Source of the DNA: DASQZK01 sp963771005 | Lineage (GTDB): Bacteria; Bacteroidota; Bacteroidia; Bacteroidales; GCA-2748055 | Assembly (NCBI GenBank): GCA_963771005.1 | Contig: CAVYRO010000008.1 | Span: forward strand, 1,054,001-1,118,000 | Direction: 5' to 3' | Length of the DNA stretch: 64,000 bases | Shown here: positions 37,176 through 46,749 of the stretch, piece after piece | Layout: each line of letters opens with the position of its first letter | How positions within the stretch are numbered: position 1 is the stretch's first letter | Program-made: the position numbers and the translations under genes | The notes under the pieces: model-generated | Database searches by the model: none | Told to the model about the DNA's origin: nothing | The model's input: only the letters and a program-made list of their open reading frames with translations

Positions 37176-39836
37176 ATGGTTTTAAAATTTATTCGGGAAA
37201 AGCTTATCAGGTACTTTAGTTTTAGCTTGTTTTATATCATTGCCCTGACCCCTGATGCCACTGCCCAACAGAAACCCTGGCTGGACCTGAATCAGAATGG
37301 CAGAATGGATGTCTATGAGAATCCGGAGGCTGAAATCGACAAGCGGGTTCAAAATCTGTTATCTCAAATGACAGTCTATGAAAAGATTCAGCTATTACTA
37401 ACAACTTCTCCTGCAATCCCGCGTCTTGGTATTGAAAAATACAATCATGGAAATGAAGCGTTGCATGGGGTCGTCCGCCCCGGAAAATTCACGGTTTACC
37501 CGCAGGCAATTGGGCTGGCTGCAACATGGAACGCGGAATTGATTTTTAAAGTTGCTTCATCCATATCCGATGAGGCGAGAGGGAAATGGAATGAACTCGA
37601 CCAGGGCAGGAAACAACACGAAGAATTCAAGGATCTCCTGGCGTTTTGGTCTCCCACGGTAAACATGGCCCGAGATCCGCGCTGGGGGCGAACGCCTGAA
37701 ACGTATGGAGAGGATCCTTATCTCACATCCCGCATCGGAATATCCTTTGTCAAAGGATTACAGGGAGACGATCCCCATTATTTAAAGGCCGTCTCCACTC
37801 CCAAACATTTTACCGGAAATAATGAAGAGCATAACCGTTTTGAATGTAACGATATTATGTCTGAGAGGGCGCTGCGTTCCTATTACTTACCGGCTTTCAA
37901 GGCATTGATAACCGAGGGAAAAGCGCAATCCATTATGACCGCCTACAATGCGATTAACGGCATTCCTTGTACGGCAAATAAAATGTTGCTAACGGATATC
38001 CTTCGAAATGAATGGGGATTTAATGGTTACGTTGTTTCAGATTGTGGCGCTCCGGCCAATTTGTATTCAAAGCATTTTTATTCGCCATCCCGTGAAGATG
38101 CAGCATCTTCAGCTATGAAGGCAGGACTGGATCTCGAGTGTGCCGGATATTGCGATGAATGTTTCATTTACCGGGATTATCTGCCCAGGGCGTATGAAAT
38201 GGGGAAAGTGACTGAAAGCGAAATAACGGCATCGGCATTTCGTGTACTGCGGGCCCGTTTTATGCTTGGCATTTTCGATGATCTGAGTTTGAATCCTTAT
38301 AACAAGATCCCTCCCTCTGTTGTGGGTTGCCCCGAACATCAGGCACTGGCCCTCGAAACAGCCCGCCAGTCAATTGTATTGCTTAAAAATAAAGATCATT
38401 TTTTACCTCTTGACCTTCGTAAAACTAAGAATATTGCAGTTTTGGGGATAAACGCGAACTCATGTGAATTTGGCGATTATAGCGGGGTGCCTTTCAATGA
38501 TCCGGTTTCTCCTTTCGAAGGGATTAAAAAAAGAGCCGGGGAAAATGTACTCGTGAAAACAAGAGCCTGGATGGGTGAACTCTCCGATTTAATCCGTATT
38601 CCGGCACAATTTCTGAATCATTCTGACAATACCACAATTAAAGAAGGATTACAGGCAGAATATTTTAACAACCCGGACTTAACCGGAACCCCAATCGTCA
38701 GAAGTGACCCCCAGGTACAGTTTGATACTGTTAATCAGCTGCCTGATCTGATAGTCCGGGGCAAGCCTGTATCGGTACGGTGGACAGGAGATCTTGTTCC
38801 CCGTGTTTCAGGAGTATATAAACTTGGGATCAAGAGTGACGGGAACGTTCGTTTTTTCCTGAATGATTCCTTAATAGTCGACCGGTGGGCCTGGAATCAG
38901 ATCCATTCAAATGAGGTCGCAAAATTTAATTTTATTGCCGGGGAAAAATATTCTCTTAAGATAGAGTATACCAACCGGGAAGAGTCTCCTTACATTTCTT
39001 TCATGTGGAAGACCCCTGATATGAAAAACACGGATTTATATGCTGACGAGAAAAAGTTGGCACGGGCCAGCGATATTGTCATTGCTGTTGTTGGGATAAA
39101 TAAATCCATTGAAATGGAAGGTCTTGACAGAGAATCTCTTGAACTTCCTCCCGATCAGGCGCTTTTCATCAGGGAGATCTATAAAGCCAATCCAAAAACC
39201 GTCGTAGTGCTTGTTGCAGGAAGTTCTTTGGCAATTAACTGGATAAATGAAAATGTGCCTGCCATAATCAATGCCTGGTATCCCGGGGAACAAGGCGGAA
39301 ATGCAATTGCAGACGTGCTGTTCGGCGACTATAATCCTGCAGGAAGGCTTCCCCTGACCTACTATAAATCAATGGATGATCTCCCTCCATTTGATGATTA
39401 TGAAGTATTTAACGGAAGGACTTACATGTATTCTGATAAAGTTCCACTGTATGCCTTCGGTTACGGTTTAAGTTACACAACTTTTGAATACAACGGGATC
39501 ACAACCAATGAGAGCAAAATAAAACAGGGAGATTCAATTGAGGTAAGAGTGAATGTTAAGAATACAGGGCTTTATGAAGGAGATGAAGTTGTTCAGCTCT
39601 ATTTGCGGGACATGGAAGCATCGGAAAAATTACCTCAGAAACAGTTGAAAAACTTCAAAAGGATCTCGCTCGACAGAGGGGAAACTCAAACTGTGTCATT
39701 TAAACTTGGAAGGGAGGACCTTTCATTCTGGAATAGCAAAAATGAATTTGTTCTCGAACCCGGAACGTTTAAATTGATGATTGGGGCATCTTCTGATGAT
39801 ATACGCCAGCAAATTACATTTGAAGTGGAAGAATAA
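37176..39836 (+). CDS. GH3-family beta-glycosidase with inserted PA14 domain (886 aa)
   Basis: A signal peptide (to about residue 30) precedes the GH3 barrel, with WSPTVNMARDPRWGRTPETY and the nucleophile Asp289 in GFNGYVVSDCGA. The second GH3 domain begins near 390. It is interrupted by a PA14 domain at about 490-615 (GLQAEYFNNPDLTG to SFMWKTP), which usually shapes substrate access at the active site. The acid/base Glu is in the IEMEGLDRESL segment (about residue 647). A fibronectin-III-like domain ends the protein. GH3/PA14 enzymes are commonly beta-glucosidases or beta-xylosidases acting on chain ends. It sits between beta-helix and GH29 genes in one train. Confidence 0.95.
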   Translation: MVLKFIREKLIRYFSFSLFYIIALTPDATAQQKPWLDLNQNGRMDVYENPEAEIDKRVQNLLSQMTVYEKIQLLLTTSPAIPRLGIEKYNHGNEALHGVVRPGKFTVYPQAIGLAATWNAELIFKVASSISDEARGKWNELDQGRKQHEEFKDLLAFWSPTVNMARDPRWGRTPETYGEDPYLTSRIGISFVKGLQGDDPHYLKAVSTPKHFTGNNEEHNRFECNDIMSERALRSYYLPAFKALITEGKAQSIMTAYNAINGIPCTANKMLLTDILRNEWGFNGYVVSDCGAPANLYSKHFYSPSREDAASSAMKAGLDLECAGYCDECFIYRDYLPRAYEMGKVTESEITASAFRVLRARFMLGIFDDLSLNPYNKIPPSVVGCPEHQALALETARQSIVLLKNKDHFLPLDLRKTKNIAVLGINANSCEFGDYSGVPFNDPVSPFEGIKKRAGENVLVKTRAWMGELSDLIRIPAQFLNHSDNTTIKEGLQAEYFNNPDLTGTPIVRSDPQVQFDTVNQLPDLIVRGKPVSVRWTGDLVPRVSGVYKLGIKSDGNVRFFLNDSLIVDRWAWNQIHSNEVAKFNFIAGEKYSLKIEYTNREESPYISFMWKTPDMKNTDLYADEKKLARASDIVIAVVGINKSIEMEGLDRESLELPPDQALFIREIYKANPKTVVVLVAGSSLAINWINENVPAIINAWYPGEQGGNAIADVLFGDYNPAGRLPLTYYKSMDDLPPFDDYEVFNGRTYMYSDKVPLYAFGYGLSYTTFEYNGITTNESKIKQGDSIEVRVNVKNTGLYEGDEVVQLYLRDMEASEKLPQKQLKNFKRISLDRGETQTVSFKLGREDLSFWNSKNEFVLEPGTFKLMIGASSDDIRQQITFEVEE

Positions 39837-39898
39837 TTTGATTCCAGGAAATTTCTGTAACTCATTATAAAAAAATTTGACCCTAAAATCAAACTCCT

Positions 39899-41290
39899 AT
39901 GAACTTAGCCAAAAAAATTCCGGTGATACTATTTCTTATCATCTTTTTTAGCCGGATGAATGCCCAGGTGTACGAACCGGATTGGACATCACTTGACAAG
40001 AGGCCGATCCCCCAATGGTTTTCCGATGCCAAATTCGGGATTTTCATTCATTGGGGTGTTTACTCGGTTCCGGCGTGGGCCCCTGCGAATGCAGATATCG
40101 GAACATATGCCAAATATGCGGAATGGTATTGGAACCGCATCAGGGATACAACTCAAAACCAGGTTAATGCCCTCTTCCGGGATTATCATGAAAAAACGTA
40201 CGGAAAAAATTTCAAATACCCGGATTTTGCCGGACAGTTTACAGCTGAACTATTTGATCCGGATTATTGGGCGGAAATTTTCAAAGAATCCGGCGCCAGG
40301 TACGTAGTGCTTACCTCCAAGCATCATGAAGGATTTACCTTATGGCCAAGTGAGCAGAGCTGGAACTGGAATAGTGTAGATATCGGACCCCACCGCGATT
40401 TATGTGGCGACCTGTCCGGTGCAGTCAAAGCAAAAGGATTGCATATGGGATTTTATTATTCTCTTTATGAATGGTTTAATCCTCTTTATAAAAACAACTT
40501 TGAGCGCTATGTGGATGAACATATGATTCCGCAGATGAAGGATCTTGTTACACGGTATCAACCTGATATCTTCTGGACAGACGGTGAATGGGATTATACC
40601 AGTGACCGGTGGAAAAGTCAGCAATTCCTTGCCTGGCTTTACAATGAATCTCCCGTTAAACAAACCGTTGTTGTAAATGATCGCTGGGGCAAGGAGACGC
40701 GAAGTCTTCACGGAGGTTTTTACACAACCGAATATGGTCTTGTTCATGATAAGGCGAAGTCCGAAATCAAGGATCATTACTGGGAAGAAAACCGGGGAAT
40801 TGGCACCTCATTCGGATATAACCAGGTAGAAGATCTCAGAAATTATAGGAGCTCTGAAGAATTAGTTGAAATGCTTATACAGAAGGTATCTGCCGGGGGA
40901 AATCTCCTTCTCGATATCGGCCCTTCCTCAAAAGGGTTGATCCCGGTTATTATGCAGGAACGATTACTCGATATAGGAAAATGGTTAAAAATAAACGGGG
41001 AAGCCATTTACGGTACCCATCCATGGGTTGGCAGGCCGGAATCAAAAGACACATCCGTTTTTTTCACAGCGAAAGGGAATGATATTTATGTAATTTGTAC
41101 AAAATGGCCCGCGAAGCCATTAATAATAGCTGGATTGAAGAATAAAGGCAAGGTCACTCTTCTTGGCCGGAATACCTCCCTGATCTCAAAATACGCGAAT
41201 GGCTCTCTTACCATTAACATTCCTTCAATTGTTCCGGATGACCTTCCATGCGATTACGCGTGGGTTTTCAAAGTTGAGAGTAATGAATAG
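39899..41290 (+). CDS. GH29-family alpha-L-fucosidase (463 aa)
   Basis: A signal peptide (MNLAKKIPVILFLIIFFSRM) is followed by a GH29 barrel with FGIFIHWGVYSVPAWA, the pair KHHEGFTLWPSE and the nucleophile Asp228 in QPDIFWTDGEWD. The C-terminal beta-sandwich is short. Retaining GH29 enzymes release alpha-linked L-fucose from glycan ends. It is the last gene of the plus-strand train. Its product would feed the sugar-oxidising enzymes encoded at 15086-18278, which is the main reason I favour fucose as a substrate of this locus. The acid/base residue varies between GH29 subfamilies and I do not assign it. Confidence 0.94.
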   Translation: MNLAKKIPVILFLIIFFSRMNAQVYEPDWTSLDKRPIPQWFSDAKFGIFIHWGVYSVPAWAPANADIGTYAKYAEWYWNRIRDTTQNQVNALFRDYHEKTYGKNFKYPDFAGQFTAELFDPDYWAEIFKESGARYVVLTSKHHEGFTLWPSEQSWNWNSVDIGPHRDLCGDLSGAVKAKGLHMGFYYSLYEWFNPLYKNNFERYVDEHMIPQMKDLVTRYQPDIFWTDGEWDYTSDRWKSQQFLAWLYNESPVKQTVVVNDRWGKETRSLHGGFYTTEYGLVHDKAKSEIKDHYWEENRGIGTSFGYNQVEDLRNYRSSEELVEMLIQKVSAGGNLLLDIGPSSKGLIPVIMQERLLDIGKWLKINGEAIYGTHPWVGRPESKDTSVFFTAKGNDIYVICTKWPAKPLIIAGLKNKGKVTLLGRNTSLISKYANGSLTINIPSIVPDDLPCDYAWVFKVESNE

Positions 41291-41556
41291 ACCGGGTTAG
41301 GGAAAATGCCTTTACCAATGATTTTCCTGATTATTGGACATCTTATTTTTTAAAAGCCATTACAGATCGTTCACCCACACTTATGGTGTATCTATCGGTG
41401 AGCAATACAATGAAAAACCGCGTTAAAATGATGCATTACATTCGGTTTTGACGGGCGCTATTTTCTACGGTAAGTCAATCAATTTTGAACATTCCAGTAT
41501 AATGATTTCCCATATCTCTCTCTCATCCCTTTGCTACTACCTCATTTTTGTAGTCT

Positions 41557-41628
41557 GATACAATAAATTAAGCAAAATATTGTAATGGGATACAATAAAA
41601 TTACAATTTTTGTGTAATGCAATACAAG
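41557..41628. repeat. Imperfect tandem repeat, 32-bp unit
   Basis: Two 32-base units each begin GATACAATAAA and end TGTAATGG or TGTAATGC, and a third partial unit starts AATACAAG. The spacing is exact. Function is unknown; AT-rich direct repeats like this can bind protein. Confidence 0.5.
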
Positions 41629-41740
41629 TTTAGGGCAAGAATTTTCAGGTTTAGCTTTCCGGTTCCTGGATTGCCTGGGATCCCATTCAACAAATAATTA
41701 AGGTTTCAAGTTGTTTGAGTTTTTCAGGCTCTTGTAAAAC

Positions 41741-41880
41741 TTTGTGATTAAAAGTTTTAGTTAAATCTCACAGAATGGAAACAGGGACGAGATCAACCAT
41801 ATAGAACTTTGCGACCTCTGCGTTACACTCTGCGTACTTTGCGGTTAAAAAAATCATTACCCTCAAAGTGCGTAAAGTTG
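41741..41880 (+). repeat. Left copy of a 140-bp TTTGCG-rich direct repeat
   Basis: This copy matches 43537-43677 at a constant offset of 1796 bases without gaps that I can see. Both contain AACTTTGCGACCTCTGCGTT followed by CTCTGCGTACTTTGCGGTT. The left copy lacks the opposite, inverted end that the right copy has. It reaches to within 2 bases of the stop codon of the lipoprotein gene. Confidence 0.7.
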
Positions 41881-41881
41881 C

Positions 41882-43102
41882 TTATTCCCATCTTATTCTT
41901 TTTGTGAATGTTGGCGTTTCACTATCATTTTCAAAATATTCTATTGTTGCATTTCCTGGGGATTCAAGTAATAATAACATGCTCATCAATACATTTTGTC
42001 TTTGAGAGTTAAGTGTAAAACCGGTTGGATATGCTGTAATTAATTCCCAACCTGTAGAAAGTGGCCATACTACATAGTTATTGTTATAATTATCTCCGGT
42101 AAACTTAATTGTTAAATTTGAATCTAAAGGTATAATTGCTGCTAGAGTATATGAATCGTGAGCAAAAACAGTATCGGAGGGTACCAAAATATTAGGAATT
42201 TTACTATCAGGAGATATTGCTGGATCAGGTGAGGCGCTATCAGGATAAGTAAAACCAGTATATAACTTATCACTATATTTTTCTTGAAATTTAGCAATAT
42301 ATTTTTCAAATTCTGGAATTGTCACTGTTTGACCCAAATCTGAATACCTGTTTTCCATATTATTACGAATATCAATAAGATTTAACTGTGAAACATTATA
42401 GAGTAATGTATCGATCAACACCCGATTGTTTATTAATCCATCAGTAGCGAAATCAGATGATAGATTAGAAAAAAGCTGGGTCAATTCTGCGGTTAATCCT
42501 GGCCGCTCATTCGACCACTTCGTATATCTCTGAAGGATAACTGAAAATGCTAAAAGAACTGCATTATAGTCTTCATCAATCGTTATATCCAAATTATCAA
42601 AATCATTTTCAAATGATTCTGTCACTCCTAAAAATGCATTTACTTCTGATTTTGCCTGGCGGTTTGCCTCTTGAAAACTCATACCATTTGACACCAGATT
42701 TTCAATACGTCCTTTAACCATATGAGTTAAAACATTGATATTTACAGATTCTTTACCAGATAAATTGGTCAGTGCTTGTAATGTTAAAGTTGCCCCACTT
42801 AGCTCTCCATATACCTCACTGAAATAAAACCCGTTTGCAGTCAAAAGTGCCAAATTTGAATTTAACTCAATATTGCTCAAACTGAAACTACCTGCATCAG
42901 AATTAATCGAAGATGTAAATGATTTTCCTGTCTGACCGAGTTTGGAATTCAACTCATTAAGGGTGATATTTGTACCGGTAATAAATGGTCCCTTTTGTAC
43001 TTTTCCAGTAAATGAATAAATCTTTGAGCTATCATCATTCTTTTCGCAGGATATAAATAACCCTATCATTAAACCAAGAAATAAAATATTAATTTTTTTC
43101 AT
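41882..43102 (-). CDS. Uncharacterised lipoprotein (406 aa)
   Basis: A lipobox (LFISC, Cys19) and a start phrase KGPFITGTNITLNELNSKLG mark a lipoprotein family that I recall from other Bacteroidota genomes but cannot name. Residues about 30-120 look like a carboxypeptidase-regulatory-like beta domain (GKVQKGPF to GSFSLSNIEL). A helical stretch follows at about 130-280, then a C-terminal beta domain. It has no enzyme motif I can see. It stands alone, convergent with GH29 and bracketed by two copies of a dispersed repeat, so it may have arrived or been rearranged separately from its neighbours. Confidence 0.75.
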   Translation of the reverse strand: MKKINILFLGLMIGLFISCEKNDDSSKIYSFTGKVQKGPFITGTNITLNELNSKLGQTGKSFTSSINSDAGSFSLSNIELNSNLALLTANGFYFSEVYGELSGATLTLQALTNLSGKESVNINVLTHMVKGRIENLVSNGMSFQEANRQAKSEVNAFLGVTESFENDFDNLDITIDEDYNAVLLAFSVILQRYTKWSNERPGLTAELTQLFSNLSSDFATDGLINNRVLIDTLLYNVSQLNLIDIRNNMENRYSDLGQTVTIPEFEKYIAKFQEKYSDKLYTGFTYPDSASPDPAISPDSKIPNILVPSDTVFAHDSYTLAAIIPLDSNLTIKFTGDNYNNNYVVWPLSTGWELITAYPTGFTLNSQRQNVLMSMLLLLESPGNATIEYFENDSETPTFTKRIRWE

Positions 43103-43710
43103 GAGTCTTTTTTTTTTGGTTTTATGTAGGATGTTGTCCTGCCATTTACGCTACTTTGAATCGAACCGCCCTGATTTCGCCCAATCGCATAAAAGATGAC
43201 GAATTTTTCCCAATCGATGCAATTACAGGACCGGATCCGATATATAAATATACCAAAAAATCCTGACTTCCACTACATGCATGAAATAAATATATCTGAG
43301 GATACACAGAAATTAAGTCGGAAGATTATAACCCTTGACCGGATACGAGTGGCTAATTTAAAAAAGAGATTTTTAAAAATTGAGAAAATTACCACCATAC
43401 CCGGTATCAACTTGTATAAAGTGCGGGTTTCAGAATCGTATATGAATAAGGATATGGAGTGTATAGGAGTACAAAATTTAACCGCAAAGGTCGCAAAGGT
43501 CACGCAAAGATCGCAAAGGAAGCAGGGGACATTAGCTTTGCGGTTAAAAGTTTTAGTTTAGACTCACAGAATGAACGAAGGGACGAGACGAACCATGCAG
43601 AACTTTGCGACCTCTGCGTTAAACTCTGCGTACTTTGCGGTTAAAAAAAATCATTACCCGTAATGTGCGCAAAGGGTCAGTGTTGGAGTAGACAATTGCC
43701 TTGCATTGCT
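43103..43710. other. Intergenic region with complete copy of the TTTGCG repeat
   Basis: These 608 bases lie upstream of the lipoprotein gene and downstream of the RND permease gene. An open frame at 43196-43561 (121 codons) runs into the repeat and is probably not a gene. Apart from the repeat I see nothing. Confidence 0.5.
43480..43677 (+). repeat. Right copy of the dispersed repeat, with imperfect terminal inverted repeats (MITE-like)
   Basis: The outer ends AACCGCAAAG (43480-43489) and CTTTGCGGTT (43633-43642) are inverted repeats, and each continues inward as GCAAAG- or CTTTGCG-rich sequence for about 40 bases. The part 43537-43677 is the direct repeat of 41741-41880. Short TTTGCG-rich elements of this type are scattered in many environmental bacterial genomes. 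Confidence 0.6.
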
Positions 43711-46700
43711 TCATTTTCGCCTGCCGGCATAGGCCGCCAGTCTGAGAAATCCCGGTAAGACAATGAGTAGTAAGGGAAGTGCTGCAACGAATCCGCCGAT
43801 CACGGCAATAGCCAGCGGTTGATGCAGCTGTGCCCCCGTTCCGATGCCCAGGGCAAGGGGCATCATAGCCGTAATGGCACACAGGGCTGTCATTAATTTT
43901 GGACGCAGCCTAGTACTGATGGAATACAGGATTGCATCATTCACATCATTGGTGGTCTCCAGATTCTTTTTGTACTGGAGATAGGTAAAGATCGCATTCT
44001 CACCTATGATCCCCACAATCATGATCAACCCCGTATAACTGCCCACATTCAGCGGGGTGCCGGTGAGATACAGGGCAAGATAACCACCGGATATACCGAG
44101 AACGGCAATTATGAGAATGATCACCGAGGCGGTAAAATCACGGAAAAGGATCAAAACTACGAGAAAGACCAGCAGGCTTGCAATGATAAGAATATTCAGA
44201 AGCTCTTTGAACGATTGCTGCTGCTGCATGTAATCGCCGCCGTATTCTATATAATATCCCTGTGGCAGGGACAAGCCTGAACTGATCTTTTTCCGGATCT
44301 GTTTCATGGCCGTGCCGAGGTCGGTCCCGCTCAACCTAGCAGAGACCACACCCATATTCTGCAGATTCTCCCGTTCGATTTCCGCACTACCCGCATTGAG
44401 CCGGATACCGGCTACTCTTCCTAGCGGGATGAGGTCACCTTTCGGCGTGAACACCAGCGTATTTCGCAGATCCTGCATGGTAAAATCCGTACTGTCATGA
44501 AAGGTAAGCCTTATGGAAGGCATATATTCCCCTTCAATGACCCTCCCCGTTACCACGCCCTCGGTCGACATCTGCAGCTGATCCTGCAGATCAGCGGGTG
44601 TCAGGCCATAACGTGCAAGGCTCCCGTAATCCGGATCGATATTTACGGAGGGCCCTGAGATTACGATGCCATCAAAAACATCGGCAGTACCATTTACACT
44701 TCTTACAATATCAGCCACATTTTTGGAATATTCCTGCAACTGCTTGTTATCGCTGCCGAATATCTTGATCTCAACGGGCTGGACCGAAGTTGTAAGATCC
44801 CCCAGCATATCGGTAATAACCTGTCCGAAGTCAGCAGTCAGAGCCGGCACTCTGGCCTCGACACGAGTCCTTATCTTTTCTATCACTTCTTCGGTGGTCT
44901 CACCTTTTTTCCGTTTTATCCTGATCAGGTAGTCGCCCCGGTTTGGCTCGGTAATGAAAAAACCCATCTGGGCGCCCGTACGCCTGGAAAAGGCTACGAC
45001 ACCGGGAGTATCATAAAGGATCCGGTCAACCTCGCGGAGCATTTTATCGGTGGCTTCAAGCGACGAACCCGGAGGTGAATTGAAATCGAGCACAATGCTG
45101 CCTTCATCCATATAAGGGAGAAACCCGGTTTCCAGTTTAGGATAAATGAAAAAGATTAGTCCGGCAAGTACCACCACAATGATTATGCTGATATACGGCC
45201 TGTGCGTAAATATTTCGACCCAGTTTTGTTTTTTAACCTCTTTACTTTCTGCCGTTTCGCGGGTTGTACTTTTCTTCCTGCGTTGTGACATCAGAAGATA
45301 GACAATGGGTAATCCGGTCCAGGTCACAAAAAAGGATACCACCAGGGTGATGATCATGGTCCTTGTCATAATGCCAAAATAGGCACCGGCTACTCCCGAC
45401 ATCATAATGAAGGGCAGAAAGATCACGATGGTGCTCAGGGATGAGCCAACCATAGCCGGCAGAAGGTAATGGATGGCTTTGCTCACCAGTTCCCGGGCGG
45501 GAGTCCCGGGATGCTCCTCATGCGTACGGTGGATCTGTTCCATAACGACCACCGCATCATCGATGATCAGGCCGATGGATGCGACCAGGGCCCCCAGGGT
45601 CATGATATTGAACGTATAATTCAGGGCGTACATAACGGTGATGGCCAGGGCAAGCGTTACAGGCACAATGATGAGCAGGGTAAGGCCTGCCCTCAGTGAA
45701 CGCAGGAAGAGCAGGGCAACAATTATTGCCAGTACGATCCCGATCCACAGGGCATCTTTCACTGAGGTTATGGAATTATTGACAAACTCTGCCTGGACAT
45801 AGTAGGGCTTGATCTCTACGCCAGGCGGCAACAGATCCTTTAAGCCGGCCAGCTTTTTCTGCACCGAATCAGTGGTCGATATCAGGTTGGCACCGGGTTG
45901 TTTGACGATATTGATCAGCACGCCCTCTTTACCGTTGGCATTGATCCGGATGTATTCAACGGCTTGTTCAATCTTTACCTCACCGATATCAGCGAGGGTC
46001 AAAACCCTGTTCCCGTCACTCCTGACCACGATATTTTCAATATCGGATTTATTGTGGAAGGATGCATCGGAAATACTGAGATAAAGCCTGTTATAGCTAT
46101 TGAAAAATCCGTTTGAAGTAATGAAGCCATTGCGGGCCATCGTATCCTCCAAACCGGATGGGGTAAGGCCAAGATGGGTCATTTTTTGCTTGTCAAGGAT
46201 AACGCGGTACTCCTTATCCCTTCCACCCAGTACTTCAACGGCTGCCACGCCTTCCACCTGCGACAGGTAAGGTTTGACGGTATATATGGCTACTTTCTTC
46301 AGTTTAATGAGGGAATACCGGTCGCTTTCAAGGGAGTAGCCGATCACCGGCAAAATGGACGGATTCATTTTTTCAACCGTAATATTAATCCCGGGAGGCA
46401 GTTGGTTTCGTATCTGGCTGATGCGCGACTCAACCTGTAGTTCGGCCACATCGATATCCGTCTTCCAGGTCATGAAAGCTGAGATTTCGCAACTTCCACG
46501 GCTGGTGGTGCTCCTTATCATTTTCAGTCCGGGCACTCTTTTAATGGCATCCTCGAGAGGCCGTGTCACGGTGATCATCATCTGGTCTTCGGGCTTCAAC
46601 TCACCTTCGGCGATGATTTTGATCTTGGGAAACGTTATCTCGGGAAACAGCGAAGTCCTTGTTTTTGTATATAAAAATCCGCCCCCCGCCAGAAACAGGA

Positions 46701-46749
46701 CGAGCAGAAAGCTTACCGGTTTTTTGAAGCTACTGTAAAAATTTTTCAT
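43711..46749 (-). CDS. RND efflux transporter permease subunit (1012 aa)
   Basis: This is a full-length AcrB/CusA-superfamily inner-membrane pump. It has an N-terminal transmembrane helix, a porter domain with TRPLEDAIKRVPGL, the membrane segment TLGALVASIGLIIDDAVVVM with the paired Asp used for proton relay, a large central helix group, and a second porter half. It exports a small substrate in exchange for protons, through an adaptor and an outer-membrane channel. Its start overlaps the stop of the adaptor gene (shared ATGA), so the two are translationally coupled. The substrate type (drug, bile-like, metal) is not decided by the motifs I can see. Confidence 0.95.
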   Translation of the reverse strand: MKNFYSSFKKPVSFLLVLFLAGGGFLYTKTRTSLFPEITFPKIKIIAEGELKPEDQMMITVTRPLEDAIKRVPGLKMIRSTTSRGSCEISAFMTWKTDIDVAELQVESRISQIRNQLPPGINITVEKMNPSILPVIGYSLESDRYSLIKLKKVAIYTVKPYLSQVEGVAAVEVLGGRDKEYRVILDKQKMTHLGLTPSGLEDTMARNGFITSNGFFNSYNRLYLSISDASFHNKSDIENIVVRSDGNRVLTLADIGEVKIEQAVEYIRINANGKEGVLINIVKQPGANLISTTDSVQKKLAGLKDLLPPGVEIKPYYVQAEFVNNSITSVKDALWIGIVLAIIVALLFLRSLRAGLTLLIIVPVTLALAITVMYALNYTFNIMTLGALVASIGLIIDDAVVVMEQIHRTHEEHPGTPARELVSKAIHYLLPAMVGSSLSTIVIFLPFIMMSGVAGAYFGIMTRTMIITLVVSFFVTWTGLPIVYLLMSQRRKKSTTRETAESKEVKKQNWVEIFTHRPYISIIIVVVLAGLIFFIYPKLETGFLPYMDEGSIVLDFNSPPGSSLEATDKMLREVDRILYDTPGVVAFSRRTGAQMGFFITEPNRGDYLIRIKRKKGETTEEVIEKIRTRVEARVPALTADFGQVITDMLGDLTTSVQPVEIKIFGSDNKQLQEYSKNVADIVRSVNGTADVFDGIVISGPSVNIDPDYGSLARYGLTPADLQDQLQMSTEGVVTGRVIEGEYMPSIRLTFHDSTDFTMQDLRNTLVFTPKGDLIPLGRVAGIRLNAGSAEIERENLQNMGVVSARLSGTDLGTAMKQIRKKISSGLSLPQGYYIEYGGDYMQQQQSFKELLNILIIASLLVFLVVLILFRDFTASVIILIIAVLGISGGYLALYLTGTPLNVGSYTGLIMIVGIIGENAIFTYLQYKKNLETTNDVNDAILYSISTRLRPKLMTALCAITAMMPLALGIGTGAQLHQPLAIAVIGGFVAALPLLLIVLPGFLRLAAYAGRRK

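Larger units (their letters stand above)
41291..41881. other. Intergenic region with dispersed repeat and short tandem repeat
   Basis: These 591 bases separate GH29 (plus) from a convergent lipoprotein gene. A weak hairpin (GGAAAAT with ATTTTCC, 41305-41332) could help end the long plus-strand transcript. The 32-bp tandem repeat at 41557-41628 and the left copy of the TTTGCG-rich repeat are listed separately. No gene is seen. Confidence 0.5.

Noticed and set aside
43196..43561. A 121-codon open frame next to the dispersed repeat
   Set aside because: Its end is encoded by the TTTGCG repeat (AKVAKVTQRSQRK), which repeats wherever the element occurs, and the rest shows no recognisable motif.
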